64,000 nucleotides of DNA. Source: Maritimibacter sp. HL-12 (GTDB taxonomy: Bacteria > Pseudomonadota > Alphaproteobacteria > Rhodobacterales > Rhodobacteraceae). The stretch is from NCBI RefSeq assembly GCF_900177545.1, contig NZ_FXBQ01000001.1, positions 3,194,163-3,258,162 on the forward strand, read 5' to 3'. The position numbers were made by a program, and so were the translations under genes. This document shows, piece by piece, positions 61,880-64,000 of this stretch. The notes under the pieces were generated by a model, which had not been told where the DNA came from, did no database searches, and saw only the letters and a program-made list of their open reading frames with translations. Each line of letters begins with the position of its first letter. Positions within the stretch are counted from its first letter, which is position 1.

Positions 61880-62568
61880 GGCTGCCCGACAAGACCTGCA
61901 CCATCGAAGACGCCATTGCCCGGATTCCCGAGGGGGCCACGGTGATGGTGGGCGGCTTCGGCGTGCCGGGCACGCCCTTCACCCTGATCCGCGAGCTGGT
62001 CCGGCAGGGCCAGCGCAACCTCACCCTCATCAAGAACGATGCCAACGAGCGTGGCATGGGGATCGACCACCTGATCGCCAATGGCCAGGTCGCGCGACTG
62101 ATCACCACCCATATCGGCCTCAACCCCCGCGCCATCGAGATGCTGAACGCCGGTCACCTCGCGGTGGAATTCAACGCGCAAGGCATCCTTGCCGAGCGGG
62201 TGCGGGCCGGGGGCGCGGGGCTCAAGGCCATCGTCACCGATATCGGGCTTGCAACCGAACTGGCCGATGGCAAGCCGCGGATCGAGATCGCCGGCAAACC
62301 GGCGCTCGTCGAAACCGCGTTGCGCGCCGACGTGGCGCTGATCCACGCCCACCGGGCCGACGTGTTCGGCAACCTCGATTACGTCGCCACCGCGCGCAAT
62401 TTCAACCCGCTCATGGCGATGGCCGCCGACATGGTGATCGCCGAGGCCGAGGCGGTGATGCCGCTGGGCGATCTCGCCGCCGACGAGGTGCACACGCCGG
62501 GCCCCTTCGTCGATCACGTCGTCGGCCTCACCGAGATCAGCGAGGAATACGCCGTTGTCCGACGCTAG
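61876..62568 (+). CDS. 3-oxoacid-type CoA-transferase subunit A
   Basis: The 230-residue protein has the CoA-transferase family I signature GATVMVGGFGVPGTPFTLIREL at about residues 19-40, plus GMGIDHLIANGQV and AVEFNAQGILAERVRAGGAGL. It forms a heteromer with subunit B encoded next. It activates a carboxylic acid to its CoA thioester by exchange with another acyl-CoA. The substrate is probably the deaminated product of the pathway. Confidence 0.93.
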   Translation: MRLPDKTCTIEDAIARIPEGATVMVGGFGVPGTPFTLIRELVRQGQRNLTLIKNDANERGMGIDHLIANGQVARLITTHIGLNPRAIEMLNAGHLAVEFNAQGILAERVRAGGAGLKAIVTDIGLATELADGKPRIEIAGKPALVETALRADVALIHAHRADVFGNLDYVATARNFNPLMAMAADMVIAEAEAVMPLGDLAADEVHTPGPFVDHVVGLTEISEEYAVVRR

Positions 62569-63208
62569 AAACAGGATGGTCGCCCGCGCCGCGCGCGAGA
62601 TCGCGCCGGGCATGGTGGTGAACCTCGGGATCGGCTTGCCGACCAAGGTGGTGGACCATCTTTCCGCCGATTTCCCGGTCTGCCTGCACACCGAGAACGG
62701 GCTCTCCGGAATCGGCCCGACGCTGCCGCCCGAGGCCGCCAACCGCAACCTGATCGACGCCGGCGGGGCTTACGTCTCCACCGTGCCCGGCTCGGCCTTC
62801 TTCGACAGCGCGGTGAGTTTTGCCCTTGTGCGCTCGGGGCGGCTCGATCTGACCATGCTGGGCGCTTTCGAGGTGGCCGAAACCGGCGATCTCGCCAACT
62901 GGAAGATCCCCGGCAAGTTTTCCCCCGGCGCGGGCGGCGGGATCGAACTGGCGCAGAAGGCGCGCCGCGTGGTGGTGCTCACCACCCATACCGACCGCGC
63001 GGGCAACCCCAAGCTCAAATCCGCCTGCGCGCTGCCGATCACCGCGCGCGCCTGCGTCAACCGGGTGTTCACCGATCTTGCGGTGATCGACATCACGCCT
63101 GCGGGATTTACCTTGCGTGAACTGGCCGTAGGCGTGAGCCTTGCGGAAGTGACCGAGGCCACCGGCGCGGCGCTTTTGCTGCCCGGGGGCGAAATTCCCA
63201 CCTTCTGA
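62555..63208 (+). CDS. 3-oxoacid-type CoA-transferase subunit B
   Basis: The 217-residue protein has GMVVNLGIGLPTKV and HTENGLSGIGP, in which the Glu of the (S/T)ENG motif is the catalytic residue that forms the glutamyl-CoA intermediate. It begins with a TTG overlapping subunit A by 14 bases; an ATG at 62576 is the alternative start. Together with subunit A it gives a complete enzyme. Confidence 0.93.
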   Translation: MSDARNRMVARAAREIAPGMVVNLGIGLPTKVVDHLSADFPVCLHTENGLSGIGPTLPPEAANRNLIDAGGAYVSTVPGSAFFDSAVSFALVRSGRLDLTMLGAFEVAETGDLANWKIPGKFSPGAGGGIELAQKARRVVVLTTHTDRAGNPKLKSACALPITARACVNRVFTDLAVIDITPAGFTLRELAVGVSLAEVTEATGAALLLPGGEIPTF

Positions 63209-63218
63209 GGAGGCGCGC

Positions 63219-64000
63219 ATGGACGCAGAGACCGCAACCCGCATCCTGAACGCCGTCGACGCCCGCTTCGACGCGCAGGTGGCCTTCCTCGCCGAACTCA
63301 CCCGCTTTCCCTCGACGCGCGGCAATGAACAGGGCGCGCAGGAATTCATGGCCGCCGAGATGGCATCGCGGGGCTACTCCGTGGATCGCTGGCAAATCGA
63401 CGTGGACGAGATCCGCGCCCTGCCGGGCTTCTCGCCGGTGCTTGGCCCCTACGAGGATGCGGTCAACGTGGTCGGCACGCGGGTTGGCACCAGCGGCAAG
63501 GGCCGCTCGCTGATCCTCAACGGCCATATCGACGTGGTGCCCGAAGGCCCGCACGAGATGTGGGACAGCCCGCCCTACGCGCCGCGGGTGGACGATGGCT
63601 GGATGTATGGCCGCGGCGCGGGCGACATGAAGGCAGGACTGGCCTCCAACCTCTTCGCGCTCGACGCGCTCGCCGCTTGCGGCCTCGCCCCGGCGGCGGA
63701 TGTCTTCGTGCAATCGGTCGTCGAGGAAGAATGCACCGGCAACGGCGCGCTGGCCTGCCTCGCGCGCGGTTACAAGGCCGAGGCGGCGCTGATCCCCGAA
63801 CCCTTCGCCGAAAGCCTCGTGACCGCCCAGGTCGGGGTTCTGTGGTTTCAGGTTCACCTCAAGGGCCTGCCCACGCATGTGGCCTATGCCGGGACAGGGG
63901 CCAACGCCATCGAGGCGGCGATCCCGCTGATCGCCGCGCTGCACGGGCTGGAAGACCGCTGGAACGGCGAGGAGCACCGCCACCCCGAGTTTGCCCACCA
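63219..64000 (+). CDS. M20-family peptidase/deacylase (ArgE/DapE-type), 3' end beyond window
   Basis: About 260 residues are visible. The zinc-site residues are in place: His in LNGHIDVVPEG, bridging Asp in YGRGAGDMKAGL, and the catalytic Glu plus zinc Glu in VVEEECTGNGAL. A strong GAGG precedes the ATG at 63219. M20 enzymes remove N-acyl groups from amino acids or hydrolyse dipeptides. It is the last visible gene of the operon and could act on an N-acylated intermediate, possibly the product of the GNAT enzyme or the imported compound itself. Confidence 0.92.
   Translation, partial: MDAETATRILNAVDARFDAQVAFLAELTRFPSTRGNEQGAQEFMAAEMASRGYSVDRWQIDVDEIRALPGFSPVLGPYEDAVNVVGTRVGTSGKGRSLILNGHIDVVPEGPHEMWDSPPYAPRVDDGWMYGRGAGDMKAGLASNLFALDALAACGLAPAADVFVQSVVEEECTGNGALACLARGYKAEAALIPEPFAESLVTAQVGVLWFQVHLKGLPTHVAYAGTGANAIEAAIPLIAALHGLEDRWNGEEHRHPEFAH

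Overview
The window is GC-rich chromosomal DNA of an alphaproteobacterium, most likely a member of the Rhodobacterales (Rhodobacter/Roseobacter group). The basis is the codon usage and gene content: several TRAP and ABC solute transporters, a MarR-type EPS regulator, and Rhodobacter-like regulatory sites. Those sites are a GTTT-N7-GTTC LexA-type box before uvrA, a TGA-N9-TCA iron box before an FbpA-like protein, and a perfect GTTAGCGCTAAC operator before zwf. No rRNA, tRNA or CRISPR array was found.

Region 1 (1-15.9 kb) is housekeeping. It holds a secreted von Willebrand A protein (cut by the window edge), uvrA with a NUDIX hydrolase, a patatin-like lipase, an orphan periplasmic iron-binding protein, two exonuclease III/EEP-fold proteins, SelO, a nucleoside hydrolase, an HI0933-type flavoprotein, and a zwf-pgl-pgi operon feeding the oxidative pentose phosphate/Entner-Doudoroff routes.

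Region 2 (16.2-31.3 kb) is a Wzx/Wzy-type surface polysaccharide cluster. It runs: MarR-EPS regulator, flippase, MurA-like and MurB-like enzymes, two GT2 glycosyltransferases, a decayed IS5-type transposase, a GT4 glycosyltransferase, a Wzy-like polymerase, a GT2 with an unresolved start, then gmd, fcl, manC and manB for GDP-mannose and GDP-L-fucose. The centre (about 20.6-26.4 kb) is much more AT-rich than its surroundings, like an exchangeable serotype cassette. The catalytically intact MurA/MurB pair suggests that UDP-N-acetylmuramic acid, or a related lactyl-ether sugar, is made for this glycan. I consider this the most interesting biology in the window.

Region 3 (31.4-39.8 kb) is a probable genomic island. 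It ends at a complete tyrosine recombinase on one side and a stranded copy of that enzyme's C-terminal coding end on the other. It carries four same-strand genes for exported proteins of unknown function, including a 1608-residue protein with three repeats whose cysteine pairs are each exactly 40 residues apart. An XRE regulator, a small outer-membrane beta-barrel protein and a coupled pair of uncharacterised proteins follow (39.8-42.4 kb).

Region 4 (42.4-64 kb) is uptake and catabolism. One operon holds a class V PLP enzyme, a three-part TRAP transporter and an OsmC protein, with a divergent Lrp regulator. Next come a CrtC/AttH-like protein, a complete Opp/Dpp-type ABC transporter with a strong terminator right after its binding-protein gene, and a LysR regulator. 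Divergent from LysR is a long operon for an amino-acid-like substrate: ABC importer, creatininase-family amidohydrolase, class III aminotransferase, GNAT acetyltransferase, CoA-transferase A/B and an M20 peptidase cut by the window edge.
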